Assembly (NCBI RefSeq): GCF_008831285.2
Contig: NC_045150.1
Location: forward strand, 17,746,600 to 17,810,599
Reading direction: 5' to 3'
DNA length: 64,000 nt
Origin: Nymphaea colorata
Taxonomy: Eukaryota; Streptophyta; Magnoliopsida; Nymphaeales; Nymphaeaceae
Shown here one piece after another: positions 34,421 to 46,400 of this stretch (positions are counted from its first letter, which is position 1; every line of letters starts with the position of its first letter). The notes under the pieces were generated by a model, which saw nothing but the letters and a program-made list of their open reading frames with translations, searched no databases and was not told the DNA's origin. The translations under genes were made by a program, and so were the position numbers.

Positions 34421-37400
34421 AGGAAAAAAAGATACTTGTCAAGAATTATAAAGTTATAGGGGCCAAAATCTCAAGTACCAAATGTGAAAACTTTTGTACA
34501 TGTGAGATTCCAATTCAATGTTTACTCCTTTTTTGTGTTTTTCTATGAGGCTGAGAATTACTCCTCTATGTTCATATCCTAGATATGGAAAGAGGTCCCT
34601 TCAAGACGCTCAATAGCATCGTTTTGAGGTAGATTTTAATACTCGTGAAATATTTTGGGTAAGAGAGAATATATCTCCTGCACACAAACACTTGCACTCA
34701 CAAAGCTCAAATTGAAATTCTTAGATATTCTGGCAAATAAAGTTGTGATCTGATTGATATATTGCTCACCTTTTGCTCATGAAAAAGTGTAAGAAAAGTT
34801 TTCAAACAAAATTTATCCCCCCTAGTGTTATTGTTGCATCCAACTATTTTTCCCACAATTAGTCCCTGCTGTCTCACCAAAGTAGGATCAAACCTAAGAC
34901 TTTGTTCTTATAGAGTATTAAACCATAACCTTCATTTAAATCAAACGATGACACCCTGATGCTTGAAGGGGTCCTTGGTGAGAAGCAACCATGTGTTTTC
35001 TAGTTCAAGCTAAAATGACTTTTTTGGAAGTTTGAGGGGAATGGAAGAGAGATTGCCAATTAGTTTGGTAGGACACCTTCTCAGTATAGGAGGACCAGGA
35101 AAGGACCTTTTTTTTTTCAACTTCCCTTCCTCTTCTTAATTTCTCTTATGGCCGACTGAAATTAGTGGAGTCTGGTTTAGTTTGGAATTAAATTTAGGTC
35201 ATGCTTGACTTTGGCTTTTCTGTGTTTGTATAATGGGGTTTGTTGGGAAAGGGAACATTTTCTATGGTGATTTCTCCATTTTTTGTTTGTGAAGGGTCTA
35301 CTTGGTTTAAGTAGAGGGTTAACTGCCAAAAAACTTCTTAACTTTGGGTCTCTCTCTCTCTCTTCAGGTGCGTATTGTTCTCTTGTCGTATTCAATTGTT
35401 TTTTTTTTCTCGTTGCAAAGTTTTCTCATCTTAATTATTTTTTTGTTGCACATTTATGCTTCTTCTCCTTACTTTCCATGTTCATCTCTCTCTCTCTCCC
35501 CCCTTCCGACCAGAAAATCTCCTCTTTTCAGCATATGGGTGCTGGTCTTTCAGGTTTCAGGTGGTGAGTATTCTCTATCATCATTTCCACATATTGTTGA
35601 GCGAGTTTGCATTTTCACTTGTTAATATTGAGGCAACGTTAATCGCTAGGTACTGATGGACTGACTTTGATTGACAATGAAAAAGTAAACGTTACAACAT
35701 GGGATCTAGGTAATTCTATAATATGTAAACATTTCAATAAAACCCTGAAAATGGTTTTACATCTCCTAAAGGGTCCAACCATCGGTGGAAACCTAGTCCT
35801 CCTTTCAATATTGTTTTTGGATCATCATAAATTTCAGTTGTTCTGCTCTTCTTGGTAGACAAGATTTGTGTGTTTCACACAAAAGAACACATACAAATAA
35901 AAGATCAGGCAACAGTGTTCTAGCTGAAATATTCTTCCTATTGTCAAGGTGTATTGATAGCTCCGTCTTCAAATGCAAAAGTACTAGTTGTATGCCGATA
36001 TGGTGCCCAGACGAAATCTTCAGAGATCATTTGTTCCATGCTGTTTAATCACATTTTTTACCAAATGCCATCTAGACAAAACGGACGTTTGGACAAGAAG
36101 TATAAATTATTCTTTGTTACAGTCTGTTCTGAGCTAACCGTCGGAATAGACAACACGCTCCCTCCTGCCCCCGAGCCCTCGCCCCCGACCCCATTCTCTT
36201 TCTCTCCTTCTCCTCTGTTTCCGCCCCGGAGTTGCCTTTCTCCACTGTCTCTGCCCCCGTCTCCGCCCTCAAGCTGCTCTCCTTCTCCTCCGTCCCCCGA
36301 GCTGCGCTAGCCCTTTCTGTTTCTTTCCTTCTCCTCCGTCTCTGCGAGAGGGCGACTTCCGGATGCTTTTGTTTTCATTGTTTTCATCTGCTGAAAAATA
36401 TCGCTCATCTGCTTCTTCCTCTTCTTTCGCGGCTGTGCCTTCTCCCCTTTCTCTTCATCCTCACCTCACACTTCCACTTCTGCTGATTCGGTTTTGGTCT
36501 TTCCCTCTCGCTATCCTTATCTAGGAAAGAAGGGGTGGAGTCCAAAGTAAACAGCGATTGGATGCGTTTCGGAGAGAAGGTATGTAAGTTCAAGGTCTGC
36601 CAGCTCTTTCTTTTGGTCTTCCTTGGTTTTTGGGGATGAGAGGAGGAGGTGATTGGATTTCTTTAGTCAATGTTGTTATTCTATATTGTGGCTGAGGGAT
36701 GAGAGGGTTTTCCGATGCAGTGATTGGCTTCATCTGAAGGATCTCTCGTTTGTTTTGTTCTTCTCTGGATCTTTTTTCGGTTGATTTCTGAAGATTTTGT
36801 GAAGTTTGAGCTCCTTTCTTCATGTTTTGTTCTTCAGTTTTCTTATATGTGCCTCTGAAGAGTGTGCGAGCGTCGTAGCACCTCGAGGTGGATTTTATGC
36901 AAGTAGGTTACTTTTGTTCATCACCTGCTTTGGATTTTTTAAGTTCTTGAAAACTTATAACCCCAAGGTGGCACCTGCAACCCATGACGTAGTGGGGCAT
37001 AGCTAGAATCTGAACTGTGGCTACCTAGCACAGAGAATTGGCAGGGAAAAGTTTAAAGAACGCTAAAGCAAGTTAGTTGGCCATTGAAATGATAGCTTGA
37101 CTGCTTGTTGTTTCTCTTGCCTTTTCACTGTAAGGAATCAGTAGCGAGGGAGGGCTCAGTGGATTATGCTTCTCTCAACCACTTTCGCCAGTCAGATGCA
37201 GCAGCACGACTGCCACCATATATTTTACATTGAGGATACTGGAATTGCTAGCAAAGGTATCTTCATGGAGACGCATCTTTGATTGCAGAGACTTTGTAGT
37301 TTCCTTACACAGTATTTTATCAGATTGTTCATTAACAAGTTTCTCTGTTTTTAATTCGCTTATCATATTGACTAGAGATCATAAAGTATCCTCGTGCTTG

Positions 37401-38759
37401 TTGTATATTGCTGCAATACCAAATTGCCTAAATTTTAAGATTTGAATCAGTATTATACTGTTTGAAAGAGGAATAAATCTTTCTGTAATGCATGCTCAGT
37501 GATATTGTCGACTTTCCATTGTCGTCGTACATTGTTATAAAGGAGATAAAAGATTTGAGAAGGTTGCATAATGCCAATGTTCCATTTTTTTTCCATGTTG
37601 CAGACAAACACTGGATGGAAATCCAGTAGATTATAATTCAAGTTGAAAAACACGCTTACATTTTTGGAATGGGGATGCAAATCCCCATTCTACTTATTCC
37701 AGGATTCAAGGCCTGGGATTTTCATTGCAGGATTTCAATCTTGGTGCTGCCAAACACCACTTAATAGTTTCAGCAATCAAAGAACGTAGGACTAAGACGT
37801 TGGTATCAAACACCATAGGAAGAGAGTGAATTTTCTTCAAACTAGGCGTTGTGATCTCCAGATGTACCAGGTTGATTGTAGTTCAACAGTCTTTATTAGT
37901 GTCTAATCTTACAATGAAAACTCAGCAGAAACCATTTGATCTTCCTTTTCTCATCTTTAATTGAAGATCTATACATGTCAGAAGGAATTACTAAGGGGTG
38001 CTTGACAGTCATAGAGGAAGAAGAAGGAAGCCATAGACGGCTCTTACAATTCTTTTATAGAAACAAAATGCCCAAAGAGATTGTATCAAGCCGTACCTGG
38101 TTCCATTCTTAATTTGCTCACTTGGTTCACTTAATATTCTTTGTTTGATATGTTCGTGCTAATTAACTATGTATGCTTTTTGTTCCATTGGATCAAAGTC
38201 GTTAATTTCGTCTCTTTTTCCCCCCTTCTCTGTCTATTCTTTGCTTGGAATATTAATTTCTCATGTAAGTTAATCGATGGACAAGAATATGATTCAAGAA
38301 ACTTGTGGTGAGCTTGAATTTTTCCAATTGTCCAAGGTTTCGTGCTGTTAAGTTTTCCTCACAAAACTCACACTCCCTTGACGTTTCCCTTTTTTTTTTC
38401 AATCTGTAGAAAGGTTAATTATGCATTGAACAGAAGGCATGCTGATCTGAAAACACATGGTTCCAATGCAAGGTACTACCAATAATAATTGTGATCGTTT
38501 TGATCACATGAATTTGATTATACAGCAACATGAAGTGACAGATTTTTGCCATGCTAGCTAGTTTTTGATATTCTTTTAAGGTAATTTTCCCTACCAAGTG
38601 AATTTTCATGGGAAAAGAAAGAAGTTTCGAAGATAACTGATGTAGTCTTTCCTTTAGGCCATGCTTAAATTCTGGTACCCTGCACACTCCCTGTATGTTC
38701 ACCAAGGATGTACTTTCACCCTGAACCTGGGTAATGAAAGTGAGAACCTTTCTTCACAC
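34421..38759. other. No recognisable gene
   Basis: A mix of AT-rich DNA and a pyrimidine-rich, CpG-containing stretch (36140-36500) resembling a gene leader, without a convincing ORF after it. Small features: CT run at 35352, and a perfect hairpin AATGGGGAT-GCAA-ATCCCCATT at 37668-37689 next to a GTGTTTGGCAGC-type end near 37765, which suggests a small MITE. Sequence near 35940-36030 (AGTTGTATGCCGATATGG) is related to 39760-39850. Confidence 0.45.
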
Positions 38760-39002
38760 TCAGTTGCAATGAAAAGAATTCATGAACAGCTCTGCCATTG
38801 AACCAGATGTGTTAAGAAGCCCTTCTATATGTATATTGGCGGCCTGTGGAATAGCCACTGACCCCCTGGCCTGCAATTCATTGAGCCAAGATGCCTGGGG
38901 TATTGGCACCATGGAGCTGCCTTTCACTTGGCTAGGCAGCAAAGCCTTGGTGCCAGCGGCTAAGAGTGTGACAAGGTGCTTAGTGGGTAGCTGGCTAGCT
39001 GA
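38760..39002 (-). CDS. Unrecognised 80-codon exon-like open frame
   Basis: The minus frame reads KHLVTLLAAGTKALLPSQVK, GSSMVPIPQASWLNELQARG and later GLLNTSGSMAELFMNSFHCN before a stop at 38760. Composition looks like a real protein (balanced residues, few repeats), more than other frames around. I do not recognise the family, there is no obvious start codon, and no matching exons were found on either side. It may be a captured or decayed last exon. Confidence 0.3.
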   Translation of the reverse strand, partial: SASQLPTKHLVTLLAAGTKALLPSQVKGSSMVPIPQASWLNELQARGSVAIPQAANIHIEGLLNTSGSMAELFMNSFHCN

Positions 39003-39108
39003 CTAGTTATGTGCTATAGTGCTCTTGACAATCATCTCTCGAGGCCAAGTGGACCCATTTTTATCCCACTCTTCTCCTCTCTCTCTCTCTCTCCCTCTCT
39101 CCCTCTCT

Positions 39109-39243
39109 AATTGTTGCCAAGGGATTATCTCATTAATACCATATCGCAGTGAGGGGTAGAGACATAATTTTTTTTTTTAATTGTTGCCAAGGGATTATCT
39201 CATTAATACCATATTGCAGCGAGGGGTAGAGACAATTTTTTTT
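39109..39243 (+). repeat. Tandem duplication, about 68-bp unit
   Basis: AATTGTTGCCAAGGGATTAT through GAGGGGTAGAGAC is present at 39109-39178 and again at 39179-39243, with three differences outside the T-run. A CT-rich run precedes it. Confidence 0.9.
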
Positions 39244-40536
39244 TCATGGGGCCTTAAACATATAGTTACTAAATTTTCAATTGGCTATGGAATAGTTACC
39301 CGGTTTCGTACGGTTGATCTATATGGTTGAATTCAATCCACGTTTTCTCCATTTAAAATGTCATAGGGCACATTCGTAGTCAAAAGTTTTTACAACTCTT
39401 CTTTTCTTGTCAATAAATAACAAACTCAAAGTTGAGTCAAGGTAGCTGCATATGACAAGAAGAAGATAGATCGGACAGAATAGAAACAAACGCCAGATAG
39501 GACCGACAGAATAGACAAAACAGACATATGTGAAACAAACGTCAGACAAAAAAAACGTAGTGTTCTGTTTTTAAAATCATCAAACGGTGGACAAAGAACA
39601 TCATTGTCTATGAGGTCAGGACAGTAGTGTGATGGACAGGACATTCTGTCTGTCCTATCCCAATGGACAGCAATCAAACGATCTCTCAAGATACGTGGAT
39701 CTGCACCATCACAATCATCTCTTTCTTTTGTTTTCTCTGTTCATGCTTATCTTTCCTAGCTGACAAGGTGTATGCATATCTCTGTCCTCAAACACTTGAA
39801 AGCACTAGTTGTATGCCTATATAGAGCCTAGATGAGACCTTCAAGATAGCAGCACCATCACAATCATCTCTTTCTTCTATTTTCTCTATTCAAGCTTATC
39901 TTTTCTTTTAGTAGAGCCTATCAATGTATGCCTTGTGCAATAAAATTGAATTTGAGTTTGATTTTTGGTTTTGTTGTGTGAAAATTAGCCCACAAAATTT
40001 CAGATTTTTTTGAACTTCCAGTTATTTTTGATAGATTTTTAAGCTATTCCTTGTTTTTGTTTCTCACAAACCAAAATTCTGAAAACCAAGCTCAATTATC
40101 ATTTTTTATTATATCTATTAAAGAGATTTTTCAATTTTATTTTTTTCAAGTGTTTTTTCAAATTTTATAGCTTTTATGTTTTTTTTATGCCGAGGTTGTG
40201 AAGCTTAACCAAACATGAAAAGTTGTGAAGAAAGGGATTAGGAGCATTTTATCATTTCTTTCTATGCTTCAATGTACAAGTGCATGAAAAAGGAAATTTT
40301 TTAAGTTGAAGTTTCATCTGGAAGCCAACATTAATAGTGTATCTTGTGTGACATAAGGATATATCCGACATTTTGCATGCACTGTATTTTCTTTCATACA
40401 GAGGAAAATTGGTAGCCAATGAAGCTCAGCCAAGAGGTTGTGAAGAAATGGATTAGGAGCATTTTGTCATTTCTTCCTATGTATCAATGTATGGCATGTG
40501 AGAAAGGACATTTTTCTTGTTGCACGTGCTTTGCAG
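39244..40536. other. No gene; short direct repeat
   Basis: Two related ~55-bp blocks (GTTGTGAAGAAAGGGATTAG at 40222 and GTTGTGAAGAAATGGATTAG at 40437) are 215 bp apart. A block near 39425-39690 is rich in GACAGAA/TTCTGTC motifs and may be a small inverted-repeat element. Confidence 0.5.
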
Positions 40537-40639
40537 GAGGTACCTTTGAAATTGCTTGGGAAATGGAAGGAATCTGAATATTTAGGTGGCCAGTTTATTC
40601 TTGTTGGTGGTATTGCTTACTACTTACAGCACCATCGAG
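40537..40639 (+). other. Exon-like fragment, unrecognised
   Basis: Between CAG (ending 40536) and GTGATT (from 40640) the 103 bp are open and read EVPLKLLGKWKESEYLGGQF followed by ILVGGIAYYLQHHR. Sharp canonical splice borders and protein-like composition suggest a real exon, alone in this region. I do not recognise the protein; it could be another captured fragment. Confidence 0.35.
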
Positions 40640-41672
40640 GTGATTATTTTGCTTATTCATTTCCTTCCATTTAAATGATGTATTTTGGTGCTGTTTTACC
40701 TATGTTTTCCAAGCAATATTATTCTTTTTGTTCTTTTCACATTACATAATATGTGTACAAATCTATTAACTTGAAGATGCAGTGCAGCCTGGTAGATATG
40801 GCAGCCAATCCATTCCATGCTCTCTTCTTTATTGTTTTTTATTTTATTAGCATGTGCACTGTTCTCAAAGACTTGGATAGAAATATCTGTCTCCTCTGCT
40901 AGGGATGTGGGCAAGCAGTTGTTTGCTTGCTCGTGTTTTTCTTGCTTTGTGTGTGTGTGCTTTTCTTTTCTGCGATACACACTAGGGTTTATTACGCAGA
41001 TTTCAAAAGTTTGGCCATCAATTGGTTTCAAGAGTTTGGTCGTTATGGAGTCCCCACCTTCTGATTTAAAATTCTTGGTTCAAAGATTTTGGTGGCTGCA
41101 GGAAAACATGAAATAAAATTATCTCAAGACAAATGATTTGTGAACAATGTTTTCTGCATGGGAGTGTGTTACAGAGGCTGAGTGATTTGCGTAGCATCCT
41201 ATAGAATTTGGCAACCCTGGTCTAAAGGTAAGCTTTGCTGATGAGCGACATTAAGGCTATCTTTGATTGCCTGGAAACAATTGGCTCAGCTCTGATTTTG
41301 GTTATTGTTTTGACTGAAAGGGCCCATCTTACTATGGAGGTCATTAGTGATTTTGGGCTGGTTGGTCTTGAATTAATGGTGGTTGCTATCAATTAGTTGA
41401 GATCAGGTTGAGACTGCTCCCGTTGTCAAAAGCACCCTTCAATAGACCTAACTAAGCACAACATTTGACATGATAGACTAAAATATATATGGAAAACGTT
41501 GGACTACAACGAACTTTGATGAAGATCGATGAATAGAAGATGACCGATTTCCATGAAAATCAGATACTGCAAGAAGCTAATGGTTGGGGTTAGTGAGGGT
41601 CAAAGTGCATACATACTTGTATATGAGGAATTAGGTGAAAAGGGAACACCGGAGGTGACAAGCTGCCACCAC
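40640..41672. other. No recognisable gene
   Basis: Short ORFs only; flanks the copia element. Confidence 0.6.
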
Positions 41673-42051
41673 TGATAACGCACAAGAAGATAAGGCACCA
41701 GCTGATAACGCACGAGAGGATAAGGCACCAGCACCAGCTCCAGCTCACAATATTTCCATAAAATCATGAGCAAGTGATAAAGGCGATAACAATGGAAAGC
41801 AGATCAGGCCATCGGTTTCTCCTATTCAAAAACAAGGGAGAGACTTAAGGAAGGAGACTTTTCAAAATTGTAAACGACAGAATGGGAAAAAGGGGCGCTT
41901 GATTTGAATTTGAATCTTTCTAAAACTTGTATAAATTCCATTTGAGAAAGGAAACCAGTCCATCGTGAATCAAGGACTGAGACCGTGGAAGTAGGAATAT
42001 TTTTCTGAACCACATTAAAATTTTGTCTTTTTTTATCTTCATCCTCTTTCA
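41673..42051 (+). repeat. Copia 5' LTR
   Basis: Begins TGATAACGCACAAGAAG and ends TCTTTCA. Its first 60 bp are a 30-bp tandem duplication (TGATAACGCACxAGAxGATA…GCACCAGC) also found in the 3' LTR, so the duplication predates this insertion. Near its end it includes the likely TATA/leader region (ACTTGTATAAATTCC). Confidence 0.9.
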
Positions 42052-42063
42052 TGGTATCAGAGC
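42052..42063 (+). promoter_or_regulatory. Copia primer-binding site
   Basis: TGGTATCAGAGC, complementary to initiator tRNA-Met, directly follows the LTR. Confidence 0.9.
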
Positions 42064-42115
42064 TCTAAAGCTCTAATCAGCAGATTGGTTTTGGTTGCTG
42101 TAGTTTGTTTTCTCC

Positions 42116-42783
42116 ATGACGACATCAGCAACATCTTCAACAGCTAAGTACCCCTATCCCTCCGCTGTGAACGTGGCCAATTTCGTTTCTATCAAACTTT
42201 TACACAAGAATTTCTTGTTGTGGAAAACACATCTTCTTAGACTCATAGATAGTCAAGATTTGCTTGGGTTCATTGATGGTTCGATTCCCACGCCAGCTTC
42301 TACCAATGAATCTACAGAAAATGGTGAAGTCGTGAGATGACCAAATTCTGATTTTTCTGCTTGGAAAAAATCAGATTGTCTTTTAAGGGGTTGGATAACT
42401 GAATCTCTCACAGAATATACAGAACCATTGAGTATGTCATAGGCTGATAGGAGCCATTGCTATGGAAAACACTGAGAGGAGCCATTGCTCGAGAATCAAA
42501 AGATAGAGAGATTATGTTGACAAGGAAATTACAACTCTTTCGTAAACAAGACAAATCTGTCATTGAGTATGTCATAGGCTTCAAAGCCATATGTGATGAA
42601 CTTGCAGCTATAGGAAAGCCTCTAATGGATAACGACAAAGTTTTTTGGCTAGTCAATGGACTTAGACCAGGCTACGAGTCATTCATGACTTCCATTCTCA
42701 AGCCGTCGGTACCATCATACATCGATGTTGTGTCCTTACTCCAAGGACATGAAACGATCAGAGTTACATGCAGGAGAGACTAG
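42116..42783 (+). pseudogene. Copia gag (UBN2-type), broken
   Basis: An ATG at 42116 opens NFVSIKLLHKNFLLWKTHLL and LIDSQDLLGFIDGSI, the typical start of copia gag. TGA follows at about 42338. A second open piece, 42457-42783, gives SVIEYVIGFKAICDELAAIG and GLRPGYESFMTSIL, the gag_UBN2 region. The repeated strings GGAGCCATTGCT and GAGTATGTCATAGGCT around 42430-42580 suggest a local duplication that disrupted the frame. Gag forms the particle in which reverse transcription occurs. The zinc knuckle expected near 42950-43040 is only partly visible. Confidence 0.75.
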
Positions 42784-43823
42784 ATTGAACAGCCAAATGG
42801 CCTTTCTCACACAACAATCTAGCAGCCAAAACAACAGAAAATGTTACAACAACAATAACAGCAATATTTGATTCAATTCCAAAGGGCGTGGGTTCAATCC
42901 GGCAACTCAAACACGAAATCCTCAAGGGTTGACCAATGGAGAGTTCGCTAAATCCAAGGTACGGTGTCAGATTCGTGGATTAAATAATCATAGTGCCTTC
43001 AAATGTTATCACGGGTTTGATTATGCTTATCAGCCTCGTGATATGTCACGAGCCTTTGCGACTATGAAAGTCTTCGATCCTACTGATCAAGATTGATTTC
43101 CCAACACTGGAGCAAGATCTCATGTGACCGATGATCCAGGTAAACTCAAAAGTTGTATTCCATATAATGGAACAGAAAAAATTATAGTAGGAAATGGTCA
43201 GCATCTTGATATTACACATATTGTTGCTACTAATATTCATGTGGGCAATCGTACAATCCCTCTAGACAATGTTCTTGCAGTACCCGACATTAAGAATAAT
43301 CTTATTTATGTCAGCAAACTTACTTCTTATATGCCTTATGTGTTTGAATTCTCTTTCAATTGTTTCTCTATTAAGGACAAGGAAACCAAGGAAGTGATTG
43401 CAATAGGGTCTAGAGAAGGCGACTTATACGCTTTCAAGCCAAAACCAAAGATTGTGTTCTTCTCAACAAGGTTCCGGTCAGCTCCCTTTGAAGTTTGGCA
43501 TGGACGACTTGATCATCCACATCATAAAATATTAAACTTTATGGCTATGAATAAGTTGATTACTGTGACAAGTAACTCGCATGAATCTTTCATCTGTGCT
43601 CGTTGTCAGATGGGGAAGGCAAGGCATGCAGACTTCCATTTATTTCTGTTGATGATGATTGTGATTCATTATTTGCTAAGGTTCATTGTGATTTATGGGA
43701 ACCAGCTCCTGTTACTTCTTGTCAGAATATCTAATGTTATGTCTTATTTGTGGATCAATTTTCTAGATATTCCTGGATATATCCTCTAAAACAGAAGTTT
43801 AAATTTTTTGCTAAATTCCTTGA

Positions 43824-43945
43824 GGGCCCGTTTGATGCACAGGAAAAATCCTGTGCATCAGTGAAAAATCCTGTGCATCGGGTGAAATTTGTACGGCGAG
43901 GGGAATTCACTCCGATGAGTGGTGTGTGCATCAAACGCCGTTAAA
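43824..43945. repeat. Foldback segment at the left end of the nested element
   Basis: GATGCACAGG-AAAAAT-CCTGTGCATC forms a perfect hairpin at 43833-43858, and GTGTGCATCAAACGCCG at 43921-43937 is an inverted copy of the element terminus. The first ~115 bp are thus themselves a small inverted-repeat unit. Confidence 0.75.
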
Positions 43946-46400
43946 AACCACCCGCAAATTCTGTACGATGAAGGTAAAATTCACCCGAAAAAAAGTCTGA
44001 GCTTTCAGCTCGGACTTTTTACCGCAGATTTTTTTGAGAGCTTTCTCGCTGCCTCTTACCCCTCCATCGCCTCTTCCCCTCTCCTCTCTCGGTCTCTCGT
44101 TCCTCTCCTCTCTCACTGCCTCTTTCCCCTCTGTCGCCTCTTCCCCTCTCCTCTCTCGCTCTCTCCTTCCTCTCCTCTCGCGCTCTCTCGCTCTGTTGTT
44201 CCTCTCCTCTCTCGCTCTCTCTTTCTTCACACGCAGGCCTTTAGACACCATCGCTCGTCTCTCTTTCTTGCCCCTTCCTCTCTGCAAAGCCGTCTTCCTC
44301 CCTGTGTCCAAGCCTGTGATTTGCCTCTCTATCGAAGTCGGCGATCTTCCTCTTCCTCCTTCGCGCCAGGTAAGGTGACCTTGCTTCTCCCCCTTCTCCC
44401 TCTGTTTCTGCTATACGGTGCCCTAATCCCCTTTCTCTTTTCTCTCTCTGCAGGGTTGGCTGGAAGAAGCTGCTTTTCTAACTGGCTGTAGGTCGAGCCA
44501 CGAAAATCAGATTCATCTCTCCATGTGAGTCCCTTGTGGCAGTTAGATGTGATAATTTTTTTGCTCTTCAGTGGGATTGTCGAAGCTATAATTTTTTTGA
44601 TCTCATAGTTTAGTTGCATGTGACTTACGAAGTTACTTTTTATTTAAGGTGGTCAAGATGATGCTAGTATTTGATATGGAATAGGCCATCTAACTATATT
44701 GTGAAAACCTTTTCTTTGTTGTTTCCTTTTTGCTTGGCCTATTCTCTCTATATCGTTTCCTGTATTCTGTGACATTTCAGTAAACTGTGCCCATCTTTAG
44801 CTGGCTTCTTAGTCCACGGCAAGTTGGAGATTTGTGAAAGTGGGTTGCAATAAAAGTTACCGAAATGATCTGGTGATTAATGTGCTTGGCCAAAACCTTT
44901 CATGTTGGGTCTTGGTTGAATGTAAGGTCTAAATGGATCTTCTGGGTCCTTGTGGGTCTTCATTCAGGCAGACCGTGCCTGACATGTTATCTAGGTTTGT
45001 AAAATTGACATACAATTTTTTTCTCAAATAACTTATCTTATTTTGCAGCTGCAACAAGCAGAAAGATTTTCTTTTCTTTCATTATAAATATCAAATATAG
45101 TAAAATTGGTTTCAGATTTTGTAGTCGGTATCTGAATTTTGAGAGAGTGATCTAATTAAAAACCACTTGATCAAGTCAGTGCCAAAACCTCAATAGGGAA
45201 CATGTTTGTGATGTTTTTATTTTGAGAACTCCTGCTGCAAAGTAAATTGGGGGTTTTCCAGTTTTTTGTTCATTAGCTAATTTTCCTTTCTTTCTTCCTC
45301 TGCAGCTCTGCTCTCTCTCTCTTTTCTTCCCAAGTCTTTGCTTTTTCTTCCTCCCATGCTGTTTCCGTTGTTCTTTGAGTTTATTCATTGCTGTTATATT
45401 CCCTTGAACAGTCGCAGTGGTCTGCTGGTCCCTAAAGCTGGTTGCCTTGATTGCTATATGGACCTAAGCTATCCAGGACTCATATCCTGCATATTTTACT
45501 GCATTTGTCAACAGTGAGTCAGTGACTTCTAGAAAAGATGTACTTCTGTAGCACGAGGATTGGCTTTTGAACATTTTGACAAAATGTAAACAATCCTTGG
45601 GAATGCAGAAGAAATGAACACCAGTGACTGCTTACTCGACTGGGCCAACTATGCCAGTTTCCTTCTAGATCAACTACTTTTATGATCTGTTTTATTGTAG
45701 TTGACCTTTGGACCTAAGCTATCCATGACTCATAACCTGCATATTTTATTTGCTCTATTTGCTGTTTAAAGTGGGCTTGTGTTTGCTTCTCTCAAGTTCT
45801 TGTTGCTGTTTCCTCATACACAGCCATCCATTTGCTTCAACAGTGTAGTTGTAGTTGTCAGCTGCTTCCTCCTAATCCTGCTTGTCCTATTTACTGTTGC
45901 AAGACACTTTAGTCTTCAGTTTTAGGCTTGCAAGGTTGACTAGTTTCTTTATCTATAGAATCTAAAATTAGTTTTAACCTTTCAAGTTATACATAGCATT
46001 TTTTTTCTTTGAAACACGAATCTGTGCTTATTTAAATTTATTTTTATTAGCTCTAATTTGTTTGTCGGCTATGGAATTATGATCTTGTTCCATATAGCAA
46101 TGTGTATATCTGTTCAATGTTCATACCTTACAATCTTGTGCATCAAACAACTACTACTAACAGTCCTGAAAAAAAGTCTTTCAAATTTTCTATCATGTGC
46201 ATCAAACAGAGTTAATTTTACCGTGCAAAAAACTACCATGTGCATCAAACATGGTTAATTTTAGTACGTTAAATTTTACCCTCTCATCAAACACAACCTC
46301 AAATTGGAAGAGGGAGAAATTTCATCATGTAATTTTTTTTAGAAAAATTTACCATGGTAAATGTATCACGTTAAATTCTTCCATGCCATCAAACGGCCCA
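43824..46400. mobile_element. 2577-bp PIF/Harbinger-like element nested in copia integrase
   Basis: Starts GGGCCCGTTTGATGCAC and ends GCCATCAAACGGCCCA, imperfect inverted ends related to those of the 5.6-kb Harbinger element (xGTTTGATG). It is flanked by TGA (43821-43823 and 46401-46403), a 3-bp target duplication; removing the insert plus one TGA restores the integrase frame …KFLEFHKKIQT…. Subterminal GTGCATCAAAC motifs recur at 43923, 46136, 46195 and 46241. No transposase. The interior begins with a pyrimidine-rich leader (44050-44330) and an intron-like GTAAGG…TGCAG segment (44371-44453), so it resembles the 5' end of a gene. Confidence 0.8.

Noticed and set aside
36166-36490. Pro/Ser-rich ORFs (also 43919-44491)
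   Set aside because: Pyrimidine-rich leader-like DNA yields such frames in several phases; no motif or start supports a protein.
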